Positions 51,201 through 58,444 of a DNA stretch of 64,000 nucleotides are shown here, piece after piece. Made by a program: the position numbers and the translations under genes. Under the pieces are notes generated by a model, which ran no database searches, was not told the DNA's origin, and saw only the letters and a list, made by a program, of their open reading frames with translations. Source of the DNA: Herbidospora cretacea (GTDB lineage: Bacteria; Actinomycetota; Actinomycetes; Streptosporangiales; Streptosporangiaceae); the NCBI RefSeq assembly GCF_001570605.1, contig NZ_BBXG01000012.1, forward strand, positions 1 to 64,000, read 5' to 3'. The stretch's first letter is position 1. The number at the start of each line of letters is the position of its first letter.

Positions 51201-51258
51201 GCATAGACCGGCATATACAGCGGTGTATAGCGGTATGCCGCGTCATGCACGTCTATGC
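51201..51258. promoter_or_regulatory. nested inverted repeats, probable GntR operator
   Basis: Three nested inverted repeats share one centre region: GCATAGAC/GTCTATGC (51201-51208 and 51251-51258), CGGCATA/TATGCCG (51209-51215 and 51234-51240) and TATACA/TGTATA (51214-51219 and 51224-51229, spacer GCGG). They fill the gap between the divergent 62-aa gene and gntR. The GCGGTATG and TATA motifs recur near the RHH-int promoter. Confidence 0.65.
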
Positions 51259-51286
51259 AGCTCAGGGGCGTTCTAGGGTGATCAGT

Positions 51287-51568
51287 ATGAGTGCTGTGCC
51301 GCCGTATGACCCCGATGCACCCGGGCCCGCCACGTACGTCTACGCGCGGGTGGCTGACCATATTGCTGCACGGATCGAGGCTGGCGAACTCGCGCCGGGT
51401 TCGCGGCTTCCCGGAGAGAGGGATCTCGCCGCAGACTATGGCGTCGCACTAGGGACCGCGCGACGCGCAGTCGAGGACCTTCGCGATCGAGGACTGGTGG
51501 TCACCTTGCCGGCGAAGGGGACCTACGTCGCCCGTCCGGAAGACATGCCGTCACGGATCACGGAGTAG
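51287..51568 (+). CDS. minimal GntR-type repressor (KorSA-like)
   Basis: This 93-aa protein is only a GntR winged helix (about 15-85: YVYARVADHIAARIEAGEL, GSRLPGERDLAADYGVALGTARRAVEDLRDRGLV, LPAKGTYVA) without an effector domain. Such short GntR proteins (KorSA of pSAM2) repress their own gene and the activator or excision genes of AICEs. ATG 51287 follows AGGGTGAT. A terminator follows. Confidence 0.83.
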   Translation: MSAVPPYDPDAPGPATYVYARVADHIAARIEAGELAPGSRLPGERDLAADYGVALGTARRAVEDLRDRGLVVTLPAKGTYVARPEDMPSRITE

Positions 51569-51601
51569 GAAACCGAAAATATCGGGGCATTACGACCAAA
51601 A

Positions 51602-51620
51602 CCCGCGCCAACGGCGCGGG
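51602..51620 (+). terminator. gntR terminator
   Basis: CCCGCGCC-AAC-GGCGCGGG (8-bp perfect stem) is followed by CTGGCTTGCG, in the convergent gap between gntR and the kinase gene. Confidence 0.7.
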
Positions 51621-51644
51621 CTGGCTTGCGTGTTTGAGTTCCGC

Positions 51645-53138
51645 CTACTTTCGTCTCCAACTTCCCTGAGGCTCTCGCTCTGGCATGTGGCTGGGGTGGC
51701 TTAGTCGCCCCTCCGCTGCATCTGCGAACCAGCTAGCCCATCTGTCGATGAATTCATCGAGTTCGCCAACGATCAAAGGTGTGAACGGCCAAGCGGCTTG
51801 CCATTCGGCCATACCGCTCCAGAGTGCTTTTGCCGACTCTTCTCCTGGCTCTAGCATGAAGGGGTCAAGGCGACCTCGCTTCGCCATGAGAGGCGAATAC
51901 ATGAAGGCTGTTTCGGACCATTGGTACTGGCCTTCATTCTGGGCGTCGCAATACCAGAGAGAATGACTCCGGCCATCGTATTCATGGCGATTCGACGGGA
52001 GACGGATTCCGATGGCGGCGTGCGCGATAACGTCGAAAGCGGGCGGCGTCCACGATCCCCATGGCGCGGCTTCCGTATTGGTGATAGTGGACATCGCAAG
52101 ATTGGCCTGATTCAGGGTAATCGACCATCCGTCGCCATGTCCGGCCCGAACAGTTGCAGATGGAGCGGCCCGGATGATCGCCTCTTTCAGGGTGTCGGAG
52201 ATTCTAGCCAGGCTCTTGGAGGCTGCTTCGGTGAGTGCGTTTCGCCGTTCGCTTTCGGTGCGACCCTGCGACAGTTGCCGCTCTGATTCGCTACGGCGCA
52301 TAACCTCGGCACGGTTTGCCTCCTGCAACCTTGCGAGACCGCCAGCAGGTTCTTTCGCTGAGATTCCGGCGAGACGTGCCAGGACATTACTTGGCCGAGG
52401 GCGCGCTTCAGCGGCTTTATATAGACACTCTTCAACTAGTGCACTTAGGGATGCCGGATGGGAGGTCAAGTGTCGGGGATCTGCATGAAGGTGCTGATCG
52501 CGAAAATCGTGCATGTCTGGACCGTTAAAGGGCCACGCACCAGACACCAACTCGTAGGCGATGATGCCCAATGAGTAGACGTCAGTTGCGATCGTAGCTC
52601 GTTCGTTTCGCCATCGTTCAGGGGCTGAGTAAGGCGGCGACATAGCGTATTTCCGGGTGTCCAGAGCAGTAGTTGCCTCGGCATAACGGGAAATCCCAAA
52701 GTCCGCCAGACACCACCGCCCATCCAGGAGCAACACATTCTCCGGCTTGAGATCGCGATGGACCACCTTGCCGTCCAGGTCGACGAGCGTCTCGGCAATA
52801 TCCGACAGAATAGCGACACTCTCAGCGAGGCTGAGTGGGCCGTCAGTTTCATCTAGGTATTGGCGCAGAGACTTCTCCGCTCGCGGCATAATGATCACCC
52901 AGGCATTGGGTGTGTCGCCGCTGTCGATCACCGGCACCACGTTACGGATGCCGTCGAGCTGCACGAACAAAAGCTCCCGCTGTGCGCCTGATGCCTTGGG
53001 GATGAATTTTGCAGCCGCGCTCTGACCCGAGGTTGCCTTGGCGGCGTAGACCTGGCCAAAACCTCCCTTGCCGATAGGCTCAGCGAGAGTCCATTTCTGA
53101 TTGAGGTCCAGTTGCACGGCCGATCCCCTGACTTCCAT
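51645..53138 (-). CDS. Ser/Thr protein kinase with unknown C-terminal domain (cargo)
   Basis: This 497-aa soluble kinase has the Gly loop IGKGGFGQVY (22-31), Lys44, HRDLKPENV with Asp129, DFG with Asp146, a YSAPERW segment and DVYSLGIIAYEL. The kinase domain ends near 265. A charged coiled coil (about 280-335, rich in E-R-S) leads to a C-terminal domain (about 345-485) of unknown type with many Trp residues (GDGWSITL, WGSWTPPAFDV, LWSGMAEWQAAWPF). No membrane helix. ATG 53138 is chosen. Base composition is clearly lower in G+C than the core genome, so it was acquired. Confidence 0.85.
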   Translation of the reverse strand: MEVRGSAVQLDLNQKWTLAEPIGKGGFGQVYAAKATSGQSAAAKFIPKASGAQRELLFVQLDGIRNVVPVIDSGDTPNAWVIIMPRAEKSLRQYLDETDGPLSLAESVAILSDIAETLVDLDGKVVHRDLKPENVLLLDGRWCLADFGISRYAEATTALDTRKYAMSPPYSAPERWRNERATIATDVYSLGIIAYELVSGAWPFNGPDMHDFRDQHLHADPRHLTSHPASLSALVEECLYKAAEARPRPSNVLARLAGISAKEPAGGLARLQEANRAEVMRRSESERQLSQGRTESERRNALTEAASKSLARISDTLKEAIIRAAPSATVRAGHGDGWSITLNQANLAMSTITNTEAAPWGSWTPPAFDVIAHAAIGIRLPSNRHEYDGRSHSLWYCDAQNEGQYQWSETAFMYSPLMAKRGRLDPFMLEPGEESAKALWSGMAEWQAAWPFTPLIVGELDEFIDRWASWFADAAEGRLSHPSHMPEREPQGSWRRK

Positions 53139-53439
53139 CTCGATTCCCTGTAAGCAAATGTAGTAGTGGTGTGAACTCTGCCCCACGTAATTCACGCCAC
53201 AGTCACATGATCAATGATGATACTCCTGTAACGGTCATGCCGGGCAGGGCGAAAGAGGTCCATTCGATCCCGACTCAGTCGATAAATGCCGACCTGTCCG
53301 TTCTGTTGCCAACCTGCTTGCCTGTTCAGGAACCCATTGATGTCGCAGTGCGAAAGCTCTCAAGATCAAAGAAGAGGGCTGTGTGGCCGTAGTCCAAGTT
53401 GCTGGCAGGGGAAGAGCGCAGGGGTCGCAGTGAGTCGCG

Positions 53440-53660
53440 CGAGCCAGCGACTATCACGGGCCATTCGCGTTTGGCCATAGGAGGGACCGACGCCCGAACC
53501 CCCGATAAGAGATGGCTGCGCCCCTCGCGTTCCCCTTGGTGCGCTTGCGCGCCTCTCGCATCGCTTCGCCCTGGGTCGCCTTGCTCCCGGGCGAAGGGCC
53601 CCGACCCTTGCGCTCCCTGGCAGGGCCTCGCTTCGCTCGAACGGCCTGCCACGTCGCACC
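53440..53660. repeat. intergenic repeat, copy A
   Basis: The gene-free gap 53,139-53,822 contains a stretch resembling 56,750-56,975: CCCGAACCCCCGATAAGAGA, GCGCCCCTCGCGTTCCCCTTGG and CCTCGCTTCGCTCG each have a counterpart in the same order. It is degenerate but unmistakable. The rest of the gap shows no credible gene. Confidence 0.6.
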
Positions 53661-53822
53661 TTGCGCAGGAACTCGGGTGATGTTCTCGCGCAGAGCCACC
53701 TCAACTCATGCGGAAGGTAACAATGTGATCGCACGCGTTACGATCCAAGGTTCTTTAGCGATGCACTCGTGAGTGCAGCGATGTAGGGACCTGTGCGCGT
53801 GAGGTAATGAAAGAGGGGGCAT

Positions 53823-54653
53823 ATGAGTGATGTCGTGCCGGCTCGCTCTGGCAATAATACAGTAGGAGATCTCGACGCTGAGCGGCGTGAATCAGAACGT
53901 AAGATCGTTCAACAACAGTCGACACTGCGCAATCTTCGAACCACGAGACTTCTTCAGGCGATATGGCTTATCGCAAGTCTGGTGGCGGCTGCGTTCCTTG
54001 GCAGCGCCATGTTTATTGGGATCTGGACCAACTATCGAACGCCCTTTACCCTTATAGGGTTTGCTGCGGCAGCTATCTCAACATTTTTGGCTGCTGGATA
54101 CCTTATAAAGCTCCGTCCTGAAGTATCCGAAAATGTACACACGCTTCGAACGCTTGAGACAGAACAACTCCACTTGGCTGCGAGGGAGGAGGCTAATCCG
54201 ATCTCAGCCCTTCGCATTTATCGCCTAATCGCTTCCAGTGATATCGATGAGCTGAGTCGCCATGCGCGACGTAACCAGCGTTATGCCAATATCCTGCAGT
54301 GGATAGTGATCCTTGGCTCCGTAGTCTCTACGAGCCTGGCAGGCATAGCGGTAGGTGGTGGTGATCAACCTGTAGTGCGCCTCATCACTGCTATCTCAAG
54401 TGGACTCGTCAGTGTCGCTGCAGCTGCTGCGGGATTCTTCAAGTTCCGTGAACGCAGAACGACTCAACAGCAGACGGCTGACGCGATGAAGCGACATCTA
54501 AAAGCTGTAGAGCTCCGGATTAGCGAATACGACGAGGAGGATGAAGCATTAGTGCTCAAACGATTTGCTCAGAACATGGAAGAGCTGAAGGATGAGCAAC
54601 GGAAGCGTGAATTGCAGCTAGAAGAATCTACGGATAAAAACCCCGGCCAATGA
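53823..54653 (+). CDS. SLATT/DUF4231-like four-helix membrane protein
   Basis: This 276-aa protein has two helix pairs (43-67 with 73-96, and 155-177 with 184-206), each joined by a short turn, and long charged helices before, between and after them. The FFKFRERRTTQQQTADAMKRH stretch after the last helix resembles the conserved part of DUF4231/SLATT proteins, predicted pore-forming effectors in bacterial immune systems. Start ATG at 53823. Low G+C, same island as the kinase and the Mrr-like nuclease. Effector role is inference. Confidence 0.65.
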   Translation: MSDVVPARSGNNTVGDLDAERRESERKIVQQQSTLRNLRTTRLLQAIWLIASLVAAAFLGSAMFIGIWTNYRTPFTLIGFAAAAISTFLAAGYLIKLRPEVSENVHTLRTLETEQLHLAAREEANPISALRIYRLIASSDIDELSRHARRNQRYANILQWIVILGSVVSTSLAGIAVGGGDQPVVRLITAISSGLVSVAAAAAGFFKFRERRTTQQQTADAMKRHLKAVELRISEYDEEDEALVLKRFAQNMEELKDEQRKRELQLEESTDKNPGQ

Positions 54654-54913
54654 CCTGGGCTCAAAGCTTCTCTGAGCGCAGCGGAAGGCACTGCTGGTGC
54701 GTAGGGGGAGTGGCAAAGCACCTTGGAGTGAGGTCCAAACCAGCGGGCATTTTGGTGGCTAACCTTCGTTGGTTTCTGAAGGTCGGAAAAATGGCGTCGG
54801 TGGTAGCTGTTCTAAGGCCTGTTAAAATACGGCCTCTGGTCGCTTCTTTAGCTCGCGCCATAGCGGAAGTTAACTGCCGAAGGCGAGTGCGCGTCCGTCT
54901 CGACATGAAGTGA
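54650..54913 (+). CDS. doubtful small ORF
   Basis: This 87-aa frame starts in the stop codon of the membrane protein gene (ATGA). Apart from that overlap there is no support: no family, no clear ribosome site, mixed composition with Arg/Val-rich end. It may be chance. Confidence 0.2.
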   Translation: MTWAQSFSERSGRHCWCVGGVAKHLGVRSKPAGILVANLRWFLKVGKMASVVAVLRPVKIRPLVASLARAIAEVNCRRRVRVRLDMK

Positions 54914-54956
54914 GTGCTGCTAAAAGTAAGTTCCACCTCTGTCGGGGCGTGCGATA

Positions 54957-56312
54957 CTACAGTCGAATGCGTCTTTTCAAGACCGAACTAGTTCTTCTGA
55001 AGATCAAAACAGTGTCAGCTAAAATGCAGAAGGCGCGGAGTTTTGCATCGTCGTAACCATAGAACTGGTCTGGAGGAAGGTTGGCATCGGGATATTCGAT
55101 GAGGTCAACCTGGATGATCTCTCGCCATTTTGGCCAGCCCTCTCCTGTGCGCCATCGGCTAATAGCTGATCTGAGCCGAGCTATATCGCGATGTAAGGTG
55201 GCGAAGAATAGGTAGATGTAAATCAATAACATGACGATGGCGAAAATTAGTGCTCCGAATGAGGCTTGCGTAATGGATAGATAAGCGAGGAGGGAAGTGA
55301 AGAAGATCAGGCCGACCAGGGAGACGGTAGAAATGACGATCTTGCTTCTTAAGGAACCTGGTTCTCTGAATGCGCTCGGTAGCATAGTGCGGGACTTCCA
55401 GATTGCTCGCCTTGCGAGGTAGTTCTTTGCAACTAGGCTTGCATCGGATCTAATTAGAAACAGGGCCACATTGGTTTCGGGGTCGCGTGCCCACTCTTCT
55501 GCTTTCTTTGTGTAGCCGAAGGCGGCAAAAAAATAGGCTGCCTGCCCAGGTTTGGCAGTTCCTGATAGACGTTGGACATCACCAATCCCTACACGCTTGT
55601 CACGCCAAAATTTTACCTGGGCAATGGCTCGATTTGCGCGTGCATCAACACCTCCGTCAGGACCAGGTGGAACAGCTTTCGCATCTCGATACCCAAACCT
55701 ACGCAGCCATGCTGCAGCCATGAACTCTGCGTCGCGGTAGTTGGCAAGAATCGCTTCTGCCGATGCCCCGCCTGTCGCAGTACCGACATTCGATATATAG
55801 TCCTCGAATACGGTATCCCAGTCCAGGAAGGGGCTTTCTGGAATTCGCAGACCGATTGCGAGAACGGCGATCATTGAGATGCTCGCCAGCACTCCGGAAA
55901 TTTGATGCAAGCTAGCTGGCCCTGTTGGTATGTCGATCAATAGTGATGCCGTATTTATCGTGGGGAAGATCCATGCTGCGAGCCATAGTGTAAAATTAGC
56001 AGTCCATTCTTTGGCCTTTTCTGCTGCGTTAGCGGCCAGGCTGAGCGGGAGTAGAACTGTCGAGACGGCGAATATAGCGACTTGAATCCATGCTGGACTT
56101 GTCTCGGACGGCGGAAGATGGATCACCATCGATAGTGCATAGGATGCAAATATCGTTGCGAGTATCCATGAAATGGTGCGCCTTCTGCGGTGCGTTGCAA
56201 CGTAGTAGGCGGCGTAATCACGTTGATGATCCATTGCAAGCTCGACGAAAGTCTTTGGGTGAAGTGCTCGATCTTCGTTGGATGTCTTTTTGTCCATCTC
56301 TCGATGATGCAT
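54957..56312 (-). CDS. membrane-embedded Mrr-type restriction endonuclease-like protein
   Basis: This 451-aa protein has four N-terminal helices (about 46-66, 74-95, 106-126, 138-156), an Mrr-like nuclease domain (about 170-290), and two C-terminal helices (about 324-346, 352-372) before a cytosolic tail. The nuclease core has E197 in the first helix, D223 (PDGGVDAR), Q232-V-K234 (AQVKFW) and DVQRLSG (245-251), matching the D-(x)n-QxK active site of Mrr_cat. ATG 56312 or 56297; neither has a strong ribosome site. Low G+C. The arrangement suggests a membrane-tethered DNA-cleaving defence effector. Confidence 0.78.
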   Translation of the reverse strand: MHHREMDKKTSNEDRALHPKTFVELAMDHQRDYAAYYVATHRRRRTISWILATIFASYALSMVIHLPPSETSPAWIQVAIFAVSTVLLPLSLAANAAEKAKEWTANFTLWLAAWIFPTINTASLLIDIPTGPASLHQISGVLASISMIAVLAIGLRIPESPFLDWDTVFEDYISNVGTATGGASAEAILANYRDAEFMAAAWLRRFGYRDAKAVPPGPDGGVDARANRAIAQVKFWRDKRVGIGDVQRLSGTAKPGQAAYFFAAFGYTKKAEEWARDPETNVALFLIRSDASLVAKNYLARRAIWKSRTMLPSAFREPGSLRSKIVISTVSLVGLIFFTSLLAYLSITQASFGALIFAIVMLLIYIYLFFATLHRDIARLRSAISRWRTGEGWPKWREIIQVDLIEYPDANLPPDQFYGYDDAKLRAFCILADTVLIFRRTSSVLKRRIRL

Positions 56313-56560
56313 GTCGGCACTGACATTTTTCGCTGGCTGTCATCGCGTCGCATGGTGACGGCCACGTAAGGCTTACTTTCGGGAATGTCTTTCTTACCTC
56401 GGAGGCCACTCGTCGCCGAGGTCCACGTGTGCCGGGTGGTGTCGTTGACACCACGCAGTTGGGACGGCGTTAGACGCAAAGCGTCCTCGGGGCACCTGAC
56501 TCCGTCCAGCGACGGTGTCGTCGATTTGATCTGGTTGCTGGAAAGGCTTCTCTCGCTTGT

Positions 56561-56582
56561 GGAGGAGCCAATTCGGGGAGCC
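56561..56582 (+). repeat. candidate integrase arm-type sites, right
   Basis: GAGGAGCCA (56561-56569) and GGGGAGCCA (56574-56582), 13-nt period, mirror the pair beside int. The surrounding 56,313-56,689 interval carries no recognisable gene and appears to be the non-coding right end of the element. Confidence 0.5.
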
Positions 56583-56689
56583 AACACCATCTGACTCCCG
56601 CAGACCCGCTGCGACTCCATCAGAGCGTTGACGCAGGTGAGAGGCTGTCCGTCCGACTCGCCGCGACCTAGATCGACTCACCGGCTTCG

Positions 56690-56732
56690 ATGGCATGGAA
56701 GGGGTCTGGGGTTCGAATCCCCATAGCTCCAC
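56690..56732 (+). repeat. attR (copy of tRNA-Ala 3' end)
   Basis: This is an exact 43-bp copy of 43284-43326. Only the 3' half of the tRNA is present, so it is not a second tRNA gene. Chromosomal sequence resumes after it. Confidence 0.93.
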
Positions 56733-56743
56733 TCGCTCGGGAT

Positions 56744-56784
56744 GGCCCGTGGTTGTTGCCCCTTCGGGGCATCGGCCACGGGCC
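56744..56784 (+). terminator. ancestral tRNA-Ala terminator
   Basis: GGCCCGTGG/CCACGGGCC (56744-56752 with 56776-56784) encloses the inner hairpin TGCCCC-TTC-GGGGCA (57-bp region end 56771). It lies 12 nt after attR, where the tRNA gene ended before integration. Confidence 0.65.
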
Positions 56785-56975
56785 TCTCTCGTTCGTGCGC
56801 ACGGGGGGACGACCCCCCGAACCCCCCGATACGAGAGGGCTTCGCCCCCTCGCGCTCCCCCTGGCCGCTTCGCGTCCCCGCGTCGCTTCGCTCCGGGTTC
56901 GACGAAGGGCTCCGCCCCTCGTGCTCCCTGGGAAGGCCTCGCTTCGCTCGGATCGATCTCGCTTCGCTCGTTATT
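56750..56975. repeat. intergenic repeat, copy B
   Basis: This stretch contains GGACGACCCCCCGAACCCCC, GCTTCGCCCCCTCGCGCTCC and GCCTCGCTTCGCTCGGATCG with short internal inverted repeats. It is related to copy A at 53,440-53,660 inside the element. The gap 56,733-57,111 has no gene. Confidence 0.6.
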
Positions 56976-57111
56976 GGCTTTGAGCCCATCGACCATGCTT
57001 CGGCATCCAGAGAAATCATTGAGCAAATAGTCGTCATCCGTAGCTGGGCCACTTGCCGTGCTCGCATTACCTGCGGCGGGCATGTGGCCGCCGCGATCAA
57101 GGATTGTCCGA

Positions 57112-57153
57112 TGCTACGCATAGGTGGGTGATATCTTTCATCTATGCGTAGCA
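57112..57153. promoter_or_regulatory. operator overlapping the wHTH-nucleotidyltransferase start
   Basis: TGCTACGCATAG (57112-57123) and CTATGCGTAGCA (57142-57153) are perfect 12-bp inverted arms 18 nt apart. The right arm contains the ATG (57144). A -10-like GATATC lies between the arms. The N-terminal winged helix of the encoded protein is the likely ligand. Confidence 0.7.
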
Positions 57154-57737
57154 AGAGTCCTCCGTTGCTGCCGATCTTCCGGTCGCGGCATCAAGCGGAT
57201 CTGCTCACCCTGCTCTATCTTCAGCCTGATCGCGAGTTCACGATCACCGAGCTTGCCGAGCGGATCGGGGTTCCACTGACCACGATGCAGCGGGAAGTCA
57301 ATCGCCTGCTGGAGGCCGGCCTGCTGGACGGGCGCAGTGTCGGCAGAGCTCATGTGATCCGGGCCAGGGTGCCTGGGCGTTATGCGCGACCACTCACCGA
57401 GCTGCTGACGTTGGCCTTCGGTCCTCATCTTCTTGTCGAGCGGGAGTTCGCCGGGCTTGCTGGGACGGAGGCGGTGGCGATCTTCGGCTCCTGGGCGAGC
57501 AGGTATCTCGGCGAGGTGGGTCCGCCGCCGAATGACGTCGACGTCCTGGTCGTGGGCTCGCTGCCCCGAGCTGATGTGTATGAGGCCGCCGAGCGGGTGG
57601 AGGGAGAGCTGGGGATCCCGGTCAATCCCGTCCTGCTCAACCGTGAGCGTTGGACGCGGTCTTCGGATCCTCTTGTCCAGCAGATCAAAGAGTCGCCGGT
57701 CGCCTGGGTCAAGCACCTCCCCGAAGGGGAGGGCTGA
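57144..57737 (+). CDS. winged-helix/MNT-type nucleotidyltransferase (antitoxin-like)
   Basis: This 197-aa protein has an ArsR-like winged helix (about 10-75, TITELAERIGVPLTTMQREVNRLLEAGLL) followed by a minimal nucleotidyltransferase with G115-S116 (IFGSWASRY) and D131-V-D133 (NDVDVLVV). It resembles MntA, which AMPylates and silences a HEPN toxin; here a DNA-binding domain is fused. It overlaps the partner gene by TGATG. A 12-bp inverted repeat covers its start codon, suggesting autoregulation. Confidence 0.82.
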   Translation: MRSKSPPLLPIFRSRHQADLLTLLYLQPDREFTITELAERIGVPLTTMQREVNRLLEAGLLDGRSVGRAHVIRARVPGRYARPLTELLTLAFGPHLLVEREFAGLAGTEAVAIFGSWASRYLGEVGPPPNDVDVLVVGSLPRADVYEAAERVEGELGIPVNPVLLNRERWTRSSDPLVQQIKESPVAWVKHLPEGEG

Positions 57738-58186
57738 TGCGCTGGAGCCAGGGCGAGGCGCAGGTGGAGCGCCTGCTGGCGGAGGGGCGGCTGCAGAAGG
57801 TCACCGGGTCGGCCGCCGATGGCACCGCGTGGGTCGAACGTGCCCAGGTCACGGTGCGCACCGCGCAGGGGATCGCGGACGATCCCGGCAGCGCCTTCAT
57901 CCTCTCCTATGACGCGGCTCGGCACGCCTGTACGGCGGTGCTCGTGCACCAGGGCCTCCGGCCCACCACCACGGGTGGGCACTATGTGGTGGAGGAAGTG
58001 CTCCGAGCCCAGTTCGGTGGCGTCTTCAGGGACTTCGGTGCGCTGCGCCGCCGACGTAACGAGATCGAATATCCGACCCATCCCGGCGATGACGTCGAGC
58101 CGGCCGAGGCCGAGGCTGCCGTGGCCACGACCGAACGGCTGATCGAAGCCGCGCGACGGCTCATCCCCAGCCTCTCCCTGTTCTGA
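57737..58186 (+). CDS. HEPN-like protein (toxin-like partner)
   Basis: This 149-aa helical protein has helices around 8-25, 50-75, 85-115 and 125-145 and the motif RRRRNEIEYPTH (about 110-121). This resembles the HEPN R-N-x(4-6)-H active site with a slightly longer spacing before His. Companion of the upstream MNT protein in the same order as in MNT/HEPN pairs. RNase or AMPylation-target function is inferred. ATG overlaps the previous stop. Confidence 0.72.
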   Translation: MRWSQGEAQVERLLAEGRLQKVTGSAADGTAWVERAQVTVRTAQGIADDPGSAFILSYDAARHACTAVLVHQGLRPTTTGGHYVVEEVLRAQFGGVFRDFGALRRRRNEIEYPTHPGDDVEPAEAEAAVATTERLIEAARRLIPSLSLF

Positions 58187-58234
58187 TCTTCACCCCAACA
58201 AGACGGGAAGATGCCCAGCGTCCGTCGTGGTTCT

Positions 58235-58286
58235 GCCGCCCACGGCGCGGTGATCGAGTGAGCGGACATCATGACTCGTGGGCGGC
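58235..58286. repeat. inverted repeat in the convergent gap
   Basis: GCCGCCCACG (58235-58244) and CGTGGGCGGC (58277-58286) are perfect 10-bp complements 32 nt apart, between HEPN and the convergent membrane-protein gene. It is possibly a terminator. The rest of 58,187-58,444 shows no gene. Confidence 0.4.
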
Positions 58287-58444
58287 GCCATTTCGGGCCG
58301 GCTGCCATGGGCCATACCTGAGTGATACGTGGGTGGCGTCATTGAGCGGTCAGTGGCTTCCGATGCGTTCGCGAGAACGCTACGGCGGGCCCGCGTCAAT
58401 GGTGCGCATAAGTACACGAATCGAATGGTTGGCGGCCTTTTCGC

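Larger units (their letters stand above)
43284..56732. mobile_element. AICE-type integrative element in tRNA-Ala(GGC)
   Basis: The element is bounded by exact 43-bp direct repeats of the tRNA-Ala 3' part (43284-43326 and 56690-56732). It contains a tyrosine integrase next to the tRNA end, an RHH protein, an excisionase, an FtsK/TraB-like translocase with a clt-like repeat array, several small spd-like genes, an HTH-kinase/guanylate-kinase-like pair and a minimal GntR repressor. The right-hand third is cargo of lower G+C. No RepSA-, RepAM- or Prim-Pol-type initiator is recognisable. Intact int, xis, att sites and tra suggest it may still excise and transfer. Confidence 0.9.

Noticed and set aside
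53171-53772. Several short frames between the cargo kinase and the SLATT-like gene
   Set aside because: They conflict with each other, lie in a repeat-derived stretch and lack ribosome sites or family resemblance.
54650-54913. Gene coupled to the SLATT-like gene by ATGA
   Set aside because: The overlap is suggestive, but no family, weak coding character and no ribosome site; kept only as a low-confidence entry.
56690-56762. Second tRNA-Ala gene
   Set aside because: Only the 3' half is present, and it is an exact copy of the attL sequence; the 5' half and promoter are missing, so it is attR.
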